Positions 22,170 through 33,642 of a DNA stretch of 64,000 bases are shown piece by piece. The position numbers were made by a program, and so were the translations under genes. Location of the stretch: the NCBI GenBank assembly GCA_030685235.1, contig MU839126.1:184031-248030 (forward strand), given 5' to 3'. How positions within the stretch are numbered: position 1 is the stretch's first letter; every line of letters starts with the position of its first letter. A model generated the notes under the pieces. The model searched no databases. It was not told the origin of the DNA and saw nothing but the letters and a program-made list of their open reading frames with translations. Origin of the DNA: Copromyces sp. CBS 386.78. Taxonomy: Eukaryota > Ascomycota > Sordariomycetes > Sordariales > Sordariaceae.

Positions 22170-24020
22170 ATGTCATTCGAAATGCCCCCGCCGAATACAC
22201 CTGAAGAAGGAGTAGCAGCGCCTACGCCCTCCTCGCGAGCTGAAGCACGCCGCATCCTCGTCTCCGGGGTCCCCTCTACTATTCACGATTCTCCTTCCTC
22301 ATCTTCTGGCGGCTCCAGACGGAGCTCGGTTGCCGATGACGACCCGTACCAACTCCCTTCACGGGGGGGTCATACGCAAGATCAGACTGAACCTGGGATT
22401 GACTACCAGGCGCTCGACTATGCCCAACAGGTCGACGAAGCTTTGCTATGTCCCATCTGCCACACACCCTTCTTCTTGCCCATGACGACCAAGACGTGCG
22501 GCCACACCTTTTGCGCCTCGTGCCTCGACCGCGCTCTCGAAACCCAGCACGCATGCCCCATTGACCGTCGACCCCTCGACATCAGCCGAGACATCAGCCA
22601 GACCCGAACCCGTGTGATACTCGACCAGCTCGACCGTCTCCAAGTCAAATGCCCAAACACCGGCTGCGAGTACGTCTGCTCGCGGGAGCTCCTACACGCA
22701 CACGTCGAACGTTATTGCGAATATACCCTTATCCGCTGCCCCGACCCTCATTGCGATGAGACCATCTGCCGGAAAGACGCACGCCCCGAGAACGGGTGTC
22801 TCCACCACGTTACGCTGTGTCCCTACTGCGAGATGGCCCTCACTTTCAACGACCTCGAGAGGCACTACGACCAAGAGTGTACGGGACAAGAAGCCGAGTG
22901 CCCGCACTGTGACGCCGTCGTCGTCCGCCACCGTCTGGCCAAACACATTGCTACGGACTGCCGAGAGGTCGAGACACACTGCAAGTTCCGGAGCGCTGGG
23001 TGCAAACAGTCTGCGCGGAGGAAAGATATCGAGGAACATCAGAAGGACGGGTGCGTCTATGAGGCGATTGCGAAGCTCATGCAGGCCCGGGAGGAAGATC
23101 ACAAGATTATCAATGAGTTAAAGGGGCGACTAGACGCTCTAGACGGACGGACAAGGCACCTGGAAAGATATGGTGGTGGTGGTGGTGGTGGTGGCGGCAG
23201 CAGCAGTGGGCTTCGGGAGTCATCTGCACACGCCAGAGCAGCAGCACCGCCATCATCAGGCCTAACCACCAATACCCTCAACAACTTGAACCGTATGCAG
23301 CCGCCCACATCAGGCTATGCAGACGTCATGGAAGCCAACCAGAATATCACTTTGGACGACCTCTTCGAGACGTTTGAGAATGAAAACAACCACCACAATG
23401 ACAGTAACTACAGTAGTCCACGAGCGGCGGCGGCAGCGGTGGCGTCGGAGGCATCGCCCATCCCGGTGACATACAACAGTGTCAGCCAGCCGTGGGAGTC
23501 AGCAGAGGAGTACATGCTCGCCCAGTTTGAGGCTATGGAGGCCAAAATCGAGGATTTGCGGAAGATGATGGTGGAGCTGGACGGCAGACACACGATGCGA
23601 CTAGTCAACGACACAATGCGGATGAACGAGCAGATTGCCGAGCTGGGAAGTAAAGTAGGAGTATTGGGGATGCACACTACCTGGTTGATGAGTATGCAGA
23701 GGCAAAGTCGGGGGCAACAAAGCGGTGCTGGGTCGACGCCCGGCAATACGAGATCAAACATCACCAATACTGGTGGTAGTAGTGGTGGCAGTGGCAGTGA
23801 CGGTACAGCTGATAATAGAGGTAATGAGGAAGGTAGAAACAGGACAACAACTACGACGGCTGGTGGTTCTGGCTCGTCAAGGATGGCGACACAGACGCAG
23901 CAGGATAATAGGAATCGGACGGATGGAGAGGGTGCGAGAGGGAGATATCTCAATACCAGTGATATCCCACCGTTGAGGAGGAATAGTGTGGGGAGAGGCG
24001 AGAATCCACCTCGACTATAA
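22170..24020 (+). CDS. TRAF-like RING and zinc-finger protein, probable E3 ubiquitin ligase
   Basis: This is an intronless frame of 616 residues from ATG 22170. A RING finger occupies residues 94-132: C94, C97, C110, H112, C115, C118, C129 and D132, with Asp in the eighth ligand place as in animal TRAF6. It is followed to about residue 300 by several Cys/His-rich TRAF-type zinc fingers (CPNTGCEYVC, CPDPHCDETIC, CPYCEMALTF, CPHCDAVVV, CKFRSAGC). A short coiled coil (ELKGRLDALDGRTRHLE) and a Gly run precede a low-complexity Ser/Gly/Asn-rich half with a second helical stretch near residues 450-510. There is no recognisable MATH domain at the carboxyl end. Proteins of this plan ubiquitinate partners through the RING; the target here is unknown. 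It lies in tandem after the calpain gene with about 1 kb between. Confidence 0.85.
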   Translation: MSFEMPPPNTPEEGVAAPTPSSRAEARRILVSGVPSTIHDSPSSSSGGSRRSSVADDDPYQLPSRGGHTQDQTEPGIDYQALDYAQQVDEALLCPICHTPFFLPMTTKTCGHTFCASCLDRALETQHACPIDRRPLDISRDISQTRTRVILDQLDRLQVKCPNTGCEYVCSRELLHAHVERYCEYTLIRCPDPHCDETICRKDARPENGCLHHVTLCPYCEMALTFNDLERHYDQECTGQEAECPHCDAVVVRHRLAKHIATDCREVETHCKFRSAGCKQSARRKDIEEHQKDGCVYEAIAKLMQAREEDHKIINELKGRLDALDGRTRHLERYGGGGGGGGGSSSGLRESSAHARAAAPPSSGLTTNTLNNLNRMQPPTSGYADVMEANQNITLDDLFETFENENNHHNDSNYSSPRAAAAAVASEASPIPVTYNSVSQPWESAEEYMLAQFEAMEAKIEDLRKMMVELDGRHTMRLVNDTMRMNEQIAELGSKVGVLGMHTTWLMSMQRQSRGQQSGAGSTPGNTRSNITNTGGSSGGSGSDGTADNRGNEEGRNRTTTTTAGGSGSSRMATQTQQDNRNRTDGEGARGRYLNTSDIPPLRRNSVGRGENPPRL

Positions 24021-25113
24021 TGGCCGGATGGCTTCTCTTTGGAGGGGGTTATATCCTATAATGTTAGGCGAGAGAAAGCAACGGGTATGCATAGATCTTG
24101 CATGCTGGCGTTTGGGCTGGATCGGAAACCACAAGGAGGTTGTCTTGTTGCACATCGGGCCATGGTCTGTAGACCTGAGGGTATACAAAACAAAACAAAA
24201 GACCTAATAGAACCTTTTGCACCCTTTAAAGATTCAATGCAACCGGAGAGCCGGGCTAAAAGGCCACGGTGTGCCTTCATCAGGCAGGTCAAGAAAGGAT
24301 AACACATGCCCGTCTTAAGAAGTGGTCAAGTGTCAAAGAAGGACAATTAATCATATCGGCTAAGCAGTTACAGTGTTCTGTAATTACAGCGAACGAAAGG
24401 GAACTATGCCTCAAAGACACTTCACCTATAAATCACTTCCACGTCGAGATTATAAAATTGGTGGGGTTACGGTACTTCTATGAGAAGCCTCAGTAGAAAG
24501 AATTGGTCAGCATTCCATTCCATGTCATTCAGTTCGTTTCTGGTGTTGAAGTAGCTGAGCCTAGAAGTAGGGATTCCCGCCATCCGATGCCCCTGGCGCC
24601 TGCAGCGGATGAAGTCCCGCCCGCCAAAACACCAACTGTGACCGTCCCGCAATACCCCGCAACTGTAGGAGCTCCATGCAGTAGGCCAGGCACACTTCAC
24701 GTCACGTTCAGAGACATCAACGTAATCTCGTCAAGGGCAGCAGGTGCACAAGAATCGCTACTTCCTCCCGATCACTATCCGAGGGCTTTCCGATAGAGTC
24801 TGCTAGACTCCTTCCCTTATTCCCACCCAACTTTGGAAACCGCGCTATCACATACTATCGCAGCTAGCTCAAGGGCCAAGTACCAACTTCTACCACCGAC
24901 CACCTGCCGCCGAAGACAATCCTCCAGCTTCGGGCAATCCAACATCAACATCCTCCTTCAACTCGTCCCTCGCCTCAACCTCCCATCGTATCCAGCTTTG
25001 CGTCGTCGCCACCAGTCTGGGCCCTTCTTCTCTTACGCCCTCTACATCATCTTAATCACGATATTCATATACCCATTAATCCCTTTCCTCTTCGCCTCAC
25101 GACCGACGACAAG
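24021..25113. other. Intergenic region between the RING gene and ufd2
   Basis: About 1.1 kb holds the 3' untranslated region of the RING gene and the promoter of ufd2. The open frames present are short, and a longer one at 24833-25369 overlaps the ufd2 start in another frame and is a shadow. Nothing else is seen. Confidence 0.5.
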
Positions 25114-28100
25114 ATGGATCCGAATCAGCAGCCGCCGGCGGCCACGCCGGACGCGCCCGATAAAGAGACGATGGAGCAGATCCGTGCCCGACGACTGGCT
25201 AAGCTCGGTGGCCCTGGTACCGCTTCTGCTACATCGCCAGCTGCGTCCTCCTCCTCTACGCCTCAACCTGACAAAGCCTTGCCGAACCCGGCGAGGGCAG
25301 AACCCTCTCCCGCTGCTGCTGCGGCGGCGGCGAGTTCGTCAAAGATCGCAGACAAGGCACCGCAAATAATCAGACCGGTCTCACGAGATGTGCCAGAGCC
25401 ACCACCAGGTAGTTCCGCTTCCCGAAAGAGAGAAAGATCCCTTTCACATATTGATAACCTTGAATGTCAACCAGCACCGCGAAAGCAATACAGGGAACCG
25501 ACATTCGAGGAATGGACCGACAAGCTACTCACCAGCATCCTTCGCGTTTCGCTCGATCCGATCCAGACCTTCGATAGCAGTGGCCATAACTTGACTTATC
25601 TGCCAGAACTCAGCCAAGAAATTCGGAGCGAGGGTCAAGAGCCCTTGCTGTCCATCGACAGGTTTCAGGAGGCCGTCATGGAGGCCGGAAGCTTGTATCC
25701 TCGGTCCAAGCCCCTCTTCGAATACTTTTTGGCATGCTGGAAGCGAGCAAATAGGTTCAGGATCTCGAGGGCGTCAACACCCGAGAAGGAAGAGGCACTC
25801 AAGGAGGCCAAGCGCTTGTGCTTCTCCAACTGCATCTTCGCCGTCACCATGCCCGAGATGTTTAGGTATTTATCTCCCGCCTCTTTACGCTTTGTATTTT
25901 GACTGACATGATTCGAACTTGGAAAGCCGAGAACCGGACCCAAAGCACGACAGTCTGGTACCCTACATCTTGGATGGTGTTGCGAAGGAAGAAGGCCTTG
26001 ACTTCGAGTTTTACAACGAGGCCATGACGCGGATCGAGGAAGACGACAGCATTGTATCTCTCTTCACGAAGGCCATGGTTGAAATCAGCACAGCGCTGTC
26101 TAACAAGAACATGAGCGGAGATTACCAGCCACACGTCCAGGTAAGTTTTACAGGTGACGAACGAATCGGGCAGTGTATTGACGTTGGAACCCCGCAGGCT
26201 CTCTTCACATACTCGAGATATCCCGCTCTCCTGAACGCTTTGGCAGAACATCCTACTTTCCTCATGGCGCAATCAGCCCCCAACATTGAACGGTTCACGC
26301 TGCTCGGGCCCTTCTTCCGTCTGTCGCCATTGCACCCGGAGGCGGCCGGCTACGACTTTGCCTCGCCGAGGACTCTTGACAAGGCCCGAATTGGCACAAC
26401 CCAACAGTCATTGCAAATGACCTTGGCTGCCCACCAGGACCACTTGACGGGGATAACTAATGCTTTCATACGAGCAAGTATTAGCTCGAGAAACAAGCTG
26501 CTGGACTGGTTCGCCTACATCTTGAATGCCAACCACAAGCGCACAGCCACTTACGTCGATCCCAAGACGGTTTCCACAGACGGCTTCATGGTCAACGTCA
26601 GCGTCGTCCTCGACAATCTATGCAAGCCCTTCATGGATAACTCCTTTACCAAGATTGACCGCATTCAGGTCGACTACTTCAGGCGGAATCCTAGACTGGA
26701 CATCAAGGAAGAGACCAAGCTCAACGCTGACCAGGAGCACTCGGACGCATTTTACTCAACCAAGCTCGAGGGGGAGAATAACTTTATCACAGAGGTCTTC
26801 TTCCTCGCTTTGGCGGCACATCAGTACGGCTCCGAAGCCACTCAAAACAAGCTCAAGGACCTTGACAGGCAAATCAAACGTCTCGAACAGAACATGGTGT
26901 TGATGGAGGCCGAGCGGCCGAAGATAGCCCATCGTCCGCACGATCTCTTGATGCTGGAGGCGGCGCTAAAGAAACAGACCAAGATGCTGGAAGCAGCCCT
27001 GTCGAGCAAGTTTGCCATTGAAGGCATCATGGCCGACAAGACGATGCAAACGCGGTCACTACAGTTCATGAAGTACACCATTGTCTGGCTGCTGCGAGTA
27101 GCCAGTCAGTCCGACTACCTCCCCTGGAAGAAAATCAAGCTTCCGCTGCCTGCAACCCAGCCAGAGGTTTTCAGCTGTCTTCCCGAGTACGCCCTGCAGG
27201 TAATTGTTGATAACTTGAAGTTCACCTTCCGTTATAGGCCGGAGGTCATGGTCTCGGCCATTGGTGACGAGGTCGTTGCTCTATGCATAACGTTTTTGGA
27301 GTCGTCCGACTACATCAAGAACCCATACTTGAAATCGTCGCTGGTCAGTCTTCTTTATCGTGGTACCTGGCCGGTATACCATCTGAAGAAGGGTGTTCTT
27401 GGCGATATCCTTACCGGTACTAAGTTCGCAAATGACTACCTGCTACACGCTGTGATGAAGTACTATATTGAGTGCGAATCCAACGGTACCAGCTCTGCGT
27501 TCTACGACAAGTTTAACATCCGTTATGAGATCTTCCATATTATCAAGTGTGTTTGGTCCAATGATCATTACAAGAAGCAGTTGACGGAGTCTAGCAGGTC
27601 AGTATATGGAGTATCCTGTGACCCTTGATGGATTTGACTAACTCGGCCTAGGGTTGACCGCGACTTCTTCGTTCGTTTTGTCAACCTCCTCATGAACGAT
27701 GCGACCTACGTGCTAGATGAAGCACTGGGCAACTTCCCCAAGATTCATGACTTCCAGCAAAAGCTTCGGGACCCTAACCTCTCGCAAGAGGACCGCGCCA
27801 AGATCGAGAGCGACTTGCATGACGCGGAAAACAAGGCATCTTCCTACATGCAGCTCGCGAACGAGACCGTCGGCATGATGAAGCTCTTTACCCAAACCCT
27901 GGCTGGGTCCTTCACCATGCCAGAAGTCGTCCACCGCTTGGCCGGTATGCTCGATTTCAACCTTGACCTACTCACCGGTCCCAAGAGCCGGACGTTGAAG
28001 GTTGAGAACCCTGACAAGTATGGATTCAACCCCAAGATTCTGCTACCGCAGCTTGTGGACATCTACCTGAACTTGGGTTCCACGCCTGCCTTTGTCGAGG

Positions 28101-28591
28101 CCGTTGCTGCGGACGGCAGATCCTACAAGCCTGAGACCATGGCGGCCGCTACCAACATTCTTCGCTCGAAGTCACTCAAGGATCCTGCCGATATGCACGC
28201 GTGGGAGGTGTTGTGCAAGAGCTTCGAAGAGGCTAAGATGATTGTCGACCAGGCTGACCTCGACTTTGGCGACGCACCACCCGAGTTCGAGGATCCCATT
28301 ATGGGCGACTTGATGAAGGACCCCGTGATCCTGCCCAGCAAGCACGTTGTTGATCGCTCGACTATTGTGCAGCACTTGCTCAGCGACCCGAAGGACCCGT
28401 TCACGAGACAGCCCATGACCATTGATGATGTCGTTCCGGATGCGGAACTGAAGGCTAAGATTGAGAAGTGGATGGAGGAAAGGAGGGCAGAGATCCGCGG
28501 CAAGGTCGAGGGTGTGACGCCTGCTGCTGGTGATATTGCTGGTGCGGCGGAAGCGGCGACGGACGGAGATGCTATGGATACCACTGAGTAG
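25114..28591 (+). CDS. ufd2: Ubiquitin conjugation factor E4 (Ufd2), U-box ligase
   Basis: Ufd2 extends ubiquitin chains on substrates handled by Cdc48 and hands them to the proteasome. Exons are 25114-25865, 25927-26140, 26198-27597 and 27652-28591, giving 3306 nt, or 1101 residues. The start MDPNQQPP leads through a Pro/Ala/Ser-rich region to REPTFEEWTDKLLTSILRV. The long Ufd2 core follows (MTLAAHQDHLTGITNAFIRAS, KPFMDNSFTKIDRIQVDYFRR, FFLALAAHQYGSEA, SLVSLLYRG), ending in a U-box at about residues 1000-1072 (PPEFEDPIMGDLMKDPVILPSKHVVDRSTI, shown in part). A 66-bp in-frame stretch near 25409-25474 begins with GT and ends with AG. It could be a further intron, in which case the protein has 1079 residues. 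The other splice phases are unambiguous. Confidence 0.93.
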
Positions 28592-29236
28592 GAGTTCTCG
28601 TCGTTGCAGTTATGACTTGGGTGTTGCCTATCTACATAGACACGCGTTTTGGCTTGGTAGGCATGATATGAATCATCAGCGGAATAGGACATAGGAGGAA
28701 TACAAGAAGCGTAAATATCTTTGTTAATGAATTGGGGTTCACTGGGGATTTGTGATCGATGATCTTTGAAAACAAGGAGAGGAACGGGGTCATTCGAGGC
28801 AAAGATGGAAGAAATTGTGAGATTACATTGAGGTTGTACACTTCATACATTTCATACACCATAAGTAGTTGCTTCGGCATATTCCTAATAGCATACAAAT
28901 GACACAGGCGTACATCGGACAAGAGTCAAGATGTCGGTCTTAACTGGAGTGGTTAGGTTGGTAAGCATACTTCAACGGCCCAATTCAGCTCACATTATCA
29001 CCGACAGACAGTAATACGAAATTGATTTTTCCAGGTCAGATCCAAAAATCCCGATCTGAAGCTGTACAGACAGTATCTATGTAGAGCGTAGACGGCGTTA
29101 AACCAACCTTCGGAGTTAACACGATTCGTATCACACACTCTTCTTTATCGCCCACTGTACAAATCTCGGTGCAAAAAGTAGCGAGCGTATCAATGACGTT
29201 TTCCCCACGCTAAAACCTAAAATCACAGGCAGCTTA
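28592..29236. other. Intergenic region downstream of ufd2
   Basis: This holds the 3' untranslated region of ufd2 and AT-leaning spacer. It ends at the target duplication of the MITE that begins at 29246. No gene is recognised. Confidence 0.5.
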
Positions 29237-29245
29237 GTAAAACCC

Positions 29246-29735
29246 CGAAAAGGCTAGTTGGCTAGTCCCATTTTGATAGTTGGCTAGACCCAACTCCCAA
29301 CCACTTGCACCACCAAAAAATCGGGAAAAAATCGAGAAAGAAAAAGGATAGGTACGTACGTAAGGAAAATGAAAGAGATGTCTAATTCGAGCGAAAATAA
29401 AGATTCAAGAGGAAACCGTTGATAAAAGAGGTTATCGAAGGAGTTTTTGTCCAAGTCCAAATTGCTCCACTTTTGGCCAAAAACGCCAAGACAAAGATCA
29501 AAACCACTTTCCATTCCACTTCTTCGAGCTTGACATTTGCGCGAACACTTTATACCTATCCCCTTTTTTCGCAATCTACAAATAGGGACGGAACTTTATA
29601 AAGCAGTCTCTAAATCAAAAAGTCTAAAAGAAAGCGAATTTAAAGTAGTTATTTTGGTTGAGACTTCTCAACTTTAAGTTAGGGACTTTGGGACTAGCCA
29701 ACTATCAAAATGGGACTAACCAACTAGCCTTTTCG
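29246..29735. mobile_element. 490-bp MITE with long terminal inverted repeats and 9-bp target duplication
   Basis: The first 47 or so bases, beginning CGAAAAGGCTAGTTGG, return inverted at the right end with about two mismatches. GTAAAACCC flanks both sides (29237-29245 and 29736-29744). Within each terminal repeat the motif TAGTTGGCTAG(T/A)CCCA occurs twice at a 22-bp period. The interior is AT-rich and codes for nothing. A 9-bp duplication with long inverted repeats suggests a Mutator-like (MULE) non-autonomous element; no transposase is seen in the window. It lies about 400 bp upstream of the ketoreductase start and could affect that promoter. Confidence 0.88.
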
Positions 29736-29744
29736 GTAAAACCC

Positions 29745-30134
29745 CACCACACCTTAGGCGAGCCACGGCGGGGCTAGACAGTTCACATCATCCGGCTGGG
29801 AAACGCCGAAGTCGCGGGGGATCGGAATCGTATGGAGTGTTTTATTTCGGGTTTAGGATGGGGATTGGGGATTGGGGAATGGGGAACAAATGATGTTCCG
29901 TGGGGGTTCACGACTTGACGGGACGGACAGGGCGTTCGGGATGTAGATCGGAGTGCGGGGAGCTTCGAAGCGTTACTAAGCTAAGCGGTATTCATAAACG
30001 GGACGAGAGCCCGGCAGAGAGGGGATCATCGTCGTTATTGTTCTTTTGTTCTTTTGCTCTATACACATTGCTTTCTCTTCACGCATCTTGATACCTATCT
30101 TGTGTTCTCTACGTTTCGTACAACAAAAGACAAA
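29745..30134. promoter_or_regulatory. Promoter region of the ketoreductase gene
   Basis: This stretch of about 390 bp lies between the MITE and the ketoreductase ATG. It carries a short GGGGATT-type direct repeat around 29,860-29,885 and a pyrimidine-rich stretch just before the start, usual for fungal promoters. No specific binding site is assigned. Confidence 0.4.
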
Positions 30135-31518
30135 ATGACCAAGGTTCTGTTGACTGGTGAGTTTGCTTTTTTTTTTTCCCTCTTCGCATTTGAAGGCAAC
30201 CTAATTTGGTGTGAATTGTGAAGTGCGGATTGCTGACCGTTCATGATTTCTCTCCACAGGTGGCTCTGGCTTTATTGCTGGTATGTGCGAACCATGATGC
30301 TTTGATAATCTATAAAGGCTCGAAACTGGGGAGGAGATAGATGTGTACACCATCGCCGTACACGGAACGACCGGAAGAGCAAGGATACAATATGCACAGG
30401 CATACAGCAGTTGGGACATAAAGGAGCAATATATGAGGGCTAACGATTTCTATGAACAGCCCACATCCTCGAGCAGCTGCTCGCCAAGGGCCACACCGTC
30501 GTCACCACAGTCCGGTCCGAGGACAAGGCGCAGAAGATCCGCGAGGCCTACCCCGACAAGGCCAGCAGCGGCGAGCTCAAGGTCGTCATTGTTCCCGATA
30601 TCGCCAAGCTCGATGCGTTCGATGAGGTCGTGAAGGAGCCTGGTCTCGAGGTTGTGCTGCACACTGCTTCGCCTTTCCACTTCAAGTTCCGTGAGTAACC
30701 CGAACACATCCAGCTGATCAGTGGGAGCATTTGCTAACAACATAACAGAGGACCCCAAGACCGAACTCATCGACCCCGCCGTCAACGGCACCACGGGCAT
30801 CCTCAAAGCCCTCGCCCGCTCCGCGCCTACCGTCCGCCGCGTCGTCATCACATCCTCCTTCGCCGCCGTCATGGACGAAGACAAGATCACGGACCCCAAC
30901 CACACCTTCAACGAGGACTCGTGGAACCCGGTGACCATCGACGACATCCACCGCCACCCCATGACGGCCTACCGGGCCTCCAAGACGCTGGCCGAGAAGG
31001 CCGCCTGGGATTTCGTCAAGGATCCCGCCAACAACGTCAAGTTCGACCTGGCGACCATCACCCCGCCCATGGTCTTCGGTCCCGTCATCCACCACCTCGC
31101 CAGCCTGAGCAGCATCAATACCAGCAACGAGCGCATCGTCGACCTGCTGCAGGGTAAGTGGAAGAAGGAGGTGCCCTCCACCGGTGCCGGGATCGTCTGG
31201 ATTGACGTGCGTGACGTCGCGAGGGCGCATATTCGTGCTGGGTTGGAGGTTCCCGAGGCCGGAGGGAAGAGATTGTTTACCACCGCAGGCATGTTCGGCA
31301 ATAGCGAGATTGCGCGGATCGCGCGCAAGAATTTTCCCGAGTATGCGGATAAGTTGCCCGAAGACGAAGAAGCGTTCAAGAGCGGCGAGCTGCCGCCGGC
31401 TGATAAGCGGTTCAAGATTGATAACAAGCGGACGAACGAGCTGTTGAAGATTGACTTTCTTAGCTTGGAGCAGATGGTTGTTGATACGGTTAGGAGTTTG
31501 AAGGCGCGTGGTGCGTAA
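30135..31518 (+). CDS. NADPH-dependent ketoreductase / dihydroflavonol-4-reductase-like (extended SDR)
   Basis: Four exons (30135-30156, 30260-30280, 30460-30690, 30749-31518) join to 1044 nt, or 347 residues. The first two exons are only 22 and 21 nt and together encode the dinucleotide-binding loop TGGSGFIAA. The extended short-chain dehydrogenase pattern continues with VVLHTASPFHF, VNGTTGILKAL, RRVVITSSFAAV, and catalytic Tyr166 and Lys170 in YRASKTLAEKAAW, then PPMVFGP and WIDVRDVARAHIRA. Yeast Gre2-type relatives reduce methylglyoxal and other carbonyls with NADPH; the substrate here is not evident. The gene is convergent with orc6, 102 bp away. The MITE sits in its upstream region. Confidence 0.9.
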
Positions 31519-31620
31519 GGCATTTACGAGATGATAGAGGGAATAGTTAAAGAAGACTTTTCTGGGTGCGAACCTGGGTATATCATTTATGCTTCCTTTG
31601 ACCAGCCTGTGTCATGTTCG

Positions 31621-32989
31621 TCAATCGATGTCCATATTGGCCTCCGGGACTTTCCTCTTCCTCGGCGTCGCGGTCGTGCTGCTAGCAGATGGATTCTCCA
31701 GCGCCTTGATCTTCCTCAGAATCCGCTGCTTCCAAATCGCATATTCCTTCTGTTTGCGCTTGCCGAGATAATCATACCGATCCTGGAACATGCTATCCCC
31801 CTGCCCAGCGCGGAAAACTTCAACCTTATTTGAACCCTGCCCATCCGCAAAGGCGGCATCCTGGTCCACTTTGTCAAGAACCGTCCTCGCCAAATCCTCC
31901 ACCCCAGCAGCCCAATCCATCTCCAACCACCCTGCCCTCCCAATATGCAACGTAGCCAGATCCAAATCTTTTAGCTTTACATCTCCCCAACCCTCCCACA
32001 CCTTCTCCTCATCCTCAACCTCATCCTGCTCTTCCACTTCCCCAACTTTAACAGCCACCTTCACCTGGTCCCTCGCCTTCTTCAGCGTCATCGCAACCTT
32101 TTTCCTCATAGCCACGTATTCACCCTCGTCAATGTCCGTTCCCGGCCAGGTAACTCCGCGCCAAACAAACAGGTAGAGCGCGCCCAACAGCGAGACCAAG
32201 TTGGCATTCACCCACTCGTCCTCCGTTCGCTGACCGCGAGGAGCAACGATGGATTCTATGCCAGACATGACTACAGGACCGATGTGTGCCGGACCGAGTT
32301 CCTTGAGGAGGAAGCGGAGGGTGGGTTTCATCCATCCTGGCAACCCCTGGCCAGCACCGGCGGAGGTGCCGGCTTTGCGGGGAAAGAGGGTGCCGCGGAA
32401 TTGGTGGAGGGGCTTCTCTTTCTCTTTTCCTTTCCCTGTAATGCCGGGCGTCGCTGTCCTGCCACCAGCTGAGCGGGTACTTCGTCCTGCTGAGGGGGAA
32501 GCGGTGAGGTCATCATCGCGATTTGTGGCTTGGTCACGGAGTCGGGAGGTGGGGGTTTTGTTGAGTGTCCGTTGGCTTCGGGGAGTGGTAGTGGTTGGTT
32601 CTGACTTTCTGGGGGTTCCGCGGCCAGGGGTCGAAGAGGTGGAGGGGAGGATGTTGGATAGATGGGAGTAGAGGCGTTTGTAGATTCGTGGAGGGATCGG
32701 GGGGCGGGGGTCGATGGGGGGGAGGTTGAGGGTTATTTTGAGTCTGGGATAATGTGTTAGTGATGTGGTGTTGAAGAGTGAGTGAGATGAGATGAGATGA
32801 GATGTACCTGTCACATGCGAGGTGGGCGCAGGCATAAGTGCGTGCGACCTCTTCTTCGGCTTTGAGTGTGCTTGCTCTATGGCGGGACTGAGCGAGGAGT
32901 GAGCTGGCGAGGTCCACGAGTGGTTGTGGGAGATTGGTATTGTGAGTTGGCAATAGTGATAAGAGCGCCTGTTCTATAGAGCGATTCAT
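31621..32989 (-). CDS. orc6: Origin recognition complex subunit 6 (Orc6)
   Basis: Orc6 is part of the six-subunit complex that marks replication origins and helps load the MCM helicase. Two exons, 32989-32808 and 32743-31621, join in phase 2 (ACD-R-LKITLNLPPI) over a 64-bp intron and give 434 residues. The N-terminal TFIIB-like half begins MNRSIEQALLSLLPTH and contains LVDLASSLLAQSR and EEEVARTYACAHLACDR, followed by PRPPIPPRIYKRLYSHL, the fungal Orc6 pattern. A basic, Ser/Thr-rich linker (about 85-160) with several TP/SP sites is a plausible CDK target. The second half (LPGWMKPTLRFLLKELGP..., EWVNANLVSLLGALYLFVW) completes the family pattern. The carboxyl end is basic (TPRKRKVPEANMDID). Confidence 0.9.
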
Positions 32990-33642
32990 CTTGGCTTCTT
33001 CTCACTGTCTGTAGATGATTTGGTTACTTGTTTTGCAAAAGCTAGTAGAGTGGTGATATGAGACGTGAGTTTGTATCAGAAGTAGGTGTTGTATTTGTAC
33101 TCCTCGTAGGCTATGTTTCGAACCCAAAAAGTGTATAAATCTTTTATCATGAAACCACCAAGGTCTCTTGGTGATGAAAGTGAACAAAACAAACCGACTT
33201 TCGTGACGCGACGAGACTCTTCGTGCCAAACGCCAAGTCACGTGTGAGGACTCCGCTGTCGGCGCCTGTTGATAGTGCATACCTAATTGCTTGCTCCCTA
33301 GGTAACTAAGAACTACGTAACGTTGTGGAGCAATGTGCGCACCGAGCTTTTAGTGTAGCAGTGCGGGGGCCCAGATGTCCAAGGTGGCAAGAACACTGAC
33401 TCCCAGAGCTCTGTGTTACAGAAAAAGGGAAAACTCGGGGTCCGGCCGCCACCTGCCAAGGCGGGCCATTGATCAGCTAATCAAGCGCAGCCACTTGCTC
33501 AACAGTTCCCGTCCTCTGCATCACTGCAGTCTGTCTGCCACTGACTGGCACTGACACACCGCAACCAAACACTCGGTCATTGTGAGATATCCGCTCCTTC
33601 GCATCTGTCGCAAACAGACAGAGTGGGTGCAAACAAACCACC
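32990..33642. promoter_or_regulatory. Divergent promoter region between orc6 and the i-AAA protease gene
   Basis: About 650 bp separates the two divergent starts. It includes CCTAGGTA at 33297-33304. No gene is seen in it; short frames on both strands look random. Confidence 0.45.
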
